From Chryseobacterium sp. FH2 (GTDB lineage Bacteria; Bacteroidota; Bacteroidia; Flavobacteriales; Weeksellaceae): a DNA stretch of 64,000 nt. The stretch covers positions 62,001 to 126,000 of the forward strand of contig NZ_LFNE01000009.1 of NCBI RefSeq assembly GCF_001045455.1, given 5' to 3'. Positions 61,869 through 64,000 of this stretch are shown here, piece by piece. The notes beneath the pieces were generated by a model. That model saw only the letters and a list, made by a program, of their open reading frames with translations, had not been told where the DNA came from and ran no database searches. How positions within the stretch are numbered: the first letter of the stretch is position 1; each line of letters starts with the position of its first letter. The translations under genes and the position numbers were made by a program.

Positions 61869-64000
61869 ATGAAAAAGTTGATACTATTTCTGGTACTTTT
61901 GTTTTCTGTTTTTAATTTTTCGCAAACAACAAAAACGTTATATACTTGCCCGATGCATCCCGAAGTTATTTCTTTGCAACCAGGCGATTGCCCAAAATGC
62001 GGAATGACTTTAAGGAAAAAAGCGATTGTGCAAAAGCCTGAAGTTGCAGAAAAACCACAGGTAAAAACTTTGCCGAAAACAGAAACAAAACCTGAAATTA
62101 AGGATGAGATCACTAAGGTTGAGAAAAAAGCTGCAATAAGAAAGGTAAGGAAATCTTTTGAAGCTGATAAAATTAAACCTTCTCTAAATTTAAAAATCCA
62201 AAATAAAACTTCATCTGAACAATTTCAGCCTAAAAAAATCTACACTTGTCCAATGCATCCCGAAGTTACTTCCGATAAACAAGGAAAGTGCCCGAAATGC
62301 GGAATGGATTTAGTAGAAATTGAAAATAAATTTCAATCTCAACAGTCTGAAAAAGAATCTCGAAATTATGTTTTAAAGAGAAATTCAGAAAATGGAAAAG
62401 TTAGTTTTGGAGGGAAAACCGTTCGTTATGATCTGTATGTAAAAGATACGATTGTGAATTTTACAGGAAAAAACCGCCGAGCGATTGCTGTCAACGGAAA
62501 ATTACAGGCTCCGACCTTATATTTTACAGAAGGAGATACTGCGGAAATTTATCTTCATAATATGCTGAAAGAAAATACAGGTTTTCACTGGCATGGTGTG
62601 ATTGTACCAAACGAACATGATGGAGTTCCCTATTTGACGACTAAACCTGTAAAACCGGGAGAAACGCATTTATATAAGTTTGCAATTTCCCAAAACGGGA
62701 CGTATTGGTATCATTCCCACGACGGTTTGCAGGAACAAATAGGAATGAATGGAATTTTGGTTTTCAATAAAAGAGATGGAGAGCCAAAGATAAATTATAC
62801 TAAAGAAATCCCAGTATTACTGGGAGATTGGAGTGATGAAGATCCGACACAGATTGCGAGACGGCTTCACATGGCGAATACAGATTGGTATGCAATCAAG
62901 AAAAATGCAGTTCAAAGTTACTGGGAAGCCATAAAATCCGGAAACTTTGGAACAAAAGCTCTGAACGAATGGAAAAGAATGGAAGCGATGGACGTAAGTG
63001 ATGTTTATTATGATAAATTTCTCATCAACGGACAACCAACTTCTGATTATTCTCAATTAAAAGCGGGTGATAAAGTTCGGCTGAGAGTGGCAAACGGGGG
63101 GTCTTCCACTTATTTTTGGCTGAATTTCAGCGGTGGTAAAATAAAAGTTATTGGAAATGACGGAAATGATGTTGTTCCTACGGAGGTTGACCGACTAATT
63201 ATTGGTGTTTCAGAAACTTATGATATTGAAATAACGATTCCTGAAAATAAGAGTTTTGAATTTCGCGCCACTTCGGAAGATAGAATAGGGCATGCTTCAC
63301 TTTGGCTGGGGGCAGGTGAAAAAATTGAGGCTCCGAACTTACCGGGATTAAAACTTTTTGAAGGCATGAAAATGATGAACGGAATGATGGAAATAAGCGG
63401 CAATATGAAGCCGATGAATATGACGATGAGCAATCAGATGATGGATATGAATGAAGTCATGTATCCTGAACTTTCTGAAAGTCAAAGAAAAATGACAATG
63501 AAGCATATGAATGAAATGATGGGAAGAAAGTCTAAAGAAAAAGAGCATTCAAATCATTCAGGAATGGATACGCAGGAAGAGAAGTCTATTAAAAGACTGT
63601 CTTACAATATGTTGAAATCTCCCGAAAAAACAATTCTTCCGACAGAAAATGTTCGTGAAATAAAATTCACTTTGGAAGGAAATATGAACCATTATTTATG
63701 GACTTTAGATAACAAAACTGTTACGGAAACGGATAAAATTTTAGTGAAAAAGGGCGAAATTCTGAGAATTACGATGTACAATAATTCTATGATGCGCCAT
63801 CCGATGCATCTTCACGGTCATGATTTCAGATTGTTAAATTCAAAAGGAGAGTATTCCCCGCTGAAAAATGTAGTTGATATTATGCCGATGGAAACCAATA
63901 CGATTGAATTTGCCGCCAATCAAGATGGCGATTGGTTTTTTCATTGTCATATTCTGTACCATATGATGGCAGGAATGGGAAGAATTTTTAGTTATGAAGA
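61869..64000 (+). CDS. Multicopper oxidase with tandem heavy-metal-binding domains (3' end outside window)
   Basis: The frame is open to the end of the window (710 codons). A signal peptide (LILFLVLLFSVFNFSQ) is followed by two copies of a heavy-metal-binding domain, TYTCPMHPEV-like, at about residues 28-50 (LYTCPMHPEV, CPKCGMTL) and 125-145 (IYTCPMHPEV, CPKCGMDL). The oxidase starts near residue 190. Copper ligands are FHWHGV, WYHSHDG, HPMHLHGHDF and FFHCHILYHMMAGM, completing types 1-3 copper. A Met-rich stretch near residue 500 fits CopA/PcoA-type periplasmic cuprous oxidases. It detoxifies Cu(I) and closes the copper run. Confidence 0.92.
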   Translation, partial: MKKLILFLVLLFSVFNFSQTTKTLYTCPMHPEVISLQPGDCPKCGMTLRKKAIVQKPEVAEKPQVKTLPKTETKPEIKDEITKVEKKAAIRKVRKSFEADKIKPSLNLKIQNKTSSEQFQPKKIYTCPMHPEVTSDKQGKCPKCGMDLVEIENKFQSQQSEKESRNYVLKRNSENGKVSFGGKTVRYDLYVKDTIVNFTGKNRRAIAVNGKLQAPTLYFTEGDTAEIYLHNMLKENTGFHWHGVIVPNEHDGVPYLTTKPVKPGETHLYKFAISQNGTYWYHSHDGLQEQIGMNGILVFNKRDGEPKINYTKEIPVLLGDWSDEDPTQIARRLHMANTDWYAIKKNAVQSYWEAIKSGNFGTKALNEWKRMEAMDVSDVYYDKFLINGQPTSDYSQLKAGDKVRLRVANGGSSTYFWLNFSGGKIKVIGNDGNDVVPTEVDRLIIGVSETYDIEITIPENKSFEFRATSEDRIGHASLWLGAGEKIEAPNLPGLKLFEGMKMMNGMMEISGNMKPMNMTMSNQMMDMNEVMYPELSESQRKMTMKHMNEMMGRKSKEKEHSNHSGMDTQEEKSIKRLSYNMLKSPEKTILPTENVREIKFTLEGNMNHYLWTLDNKTVTETDKILVKKGEILRITMYNNSMMRHPMHLHGHDFRLLNSKGEYSPLKNVVDIMPMETNTIEFAANQDGDWFFHCHILYHMMAGMGRIFSYE

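Overview
The window looks like a 64 kb piece of chromosome from a flavobacterium close to Chryseobacterium (Weeksellaceae). The evidence is low GC, the Bacteroidota promoter motif TAnnTTTG ahead of many genes with no Shine-Dalgarno sequences, and families largely restricted to this group. These include a type IX secretion sorting tail, GLPGLI, HYC_CC_PP, DUF4199, DUF4286, DUF4920, a GG-leader 'bacteriocin-like' peptide, subtype-iii type VI baseplate genes, and split atpD-atpC genes with a short epsilon subunit. No rRNA, tRNA, CRISPR array, insertion sequence or prophage was seen. Most of the window is core chromosome.

Layout. 1-8.7 kb: end of a nucleoside-type MFS transporter, two small unknown proteins, a thiolase, an MFS/UMF1 transporter, a decayed T9SS cargo remnant, a mevalonate kinase-like GHMP kinase paired with a UbiA prenyltransferase, and proline dehydrogenase. 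8.9-11.4 kb: an XRE regulator and an M14 carboxypeptidase, divergently transcribed from an 836 bp noncoding region. That region carries a phased array of TTTACA-nn-TGTAAA dyads over the xre promoter, large palindromes and several DnaA-box-like 9-mers. 11.5-17.2 kb: a DUF4920 protein, an APC permease, a palindromic dispersed repeat, an orphan TssE-TssF pair and a lipoprotein. 17.4-30.3 kb: uvrA, a GG-leader peptide too short for routine ORF calling, DUF421 and GNAT proteins, gyrA, a TPR protein, menB and menA (menaquinone) and a UPF0173 hydrolase. 30.4 kb: the 4.5S SRP RNA gene on the minus strand.

30.7-45.9 kb: DUF4199, a GT2 glycosyltransferase, DUF3667, a GIN-domain lipoprotein, phosphohexomutase, an aminotransferase, kdsB, a LolA-like protein, glutathione peroxidase, a small NAD(P)-binding protein, a YjbR protein, a broken Cys-rich gene, a GLPGLI protein, ribF and atpD-atpC. 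46-51.6 kb, minus strand: a large radical SAM protein with an unusual cysteine spacing, an EamA exporter, and an alpha-oxoamine synthase next to a cysteine-synthase-like enzyme. The last two fit the opening steps of sulfonolipid (capnine/sulfobacin-type) synthesis. 51.8-64 kb: a DUF2723 membrane protein, a polytopic membrane protein, DUF1697, kdsA, a TonB-dependent receptor, and a copper-handling group (HYC_CC_PP, DUF3347, multicopper oxidase) that runs off the end.

Functional themes. Envelope lipids are represented by kdsA/kdsB, the sulfonolipid pair, a GT2 enzyme and the mevalonate/UbiA pair. Respiration is represented by menA/menB, atpD/atpC and proline oxidation. Genome maintenance is represented by uvrA and gyrA. 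Copper defence occupies the right end. At least four decayed gene remnants and several families of intergenic repeats (heptamer arrays, palindromic elements, long inverted repeats) show active genome erosion between core genes. Promoters are called from exact or near matches to TAnnTTTG, and several start codons (including TTG starts) were fixed from the position of this motif.
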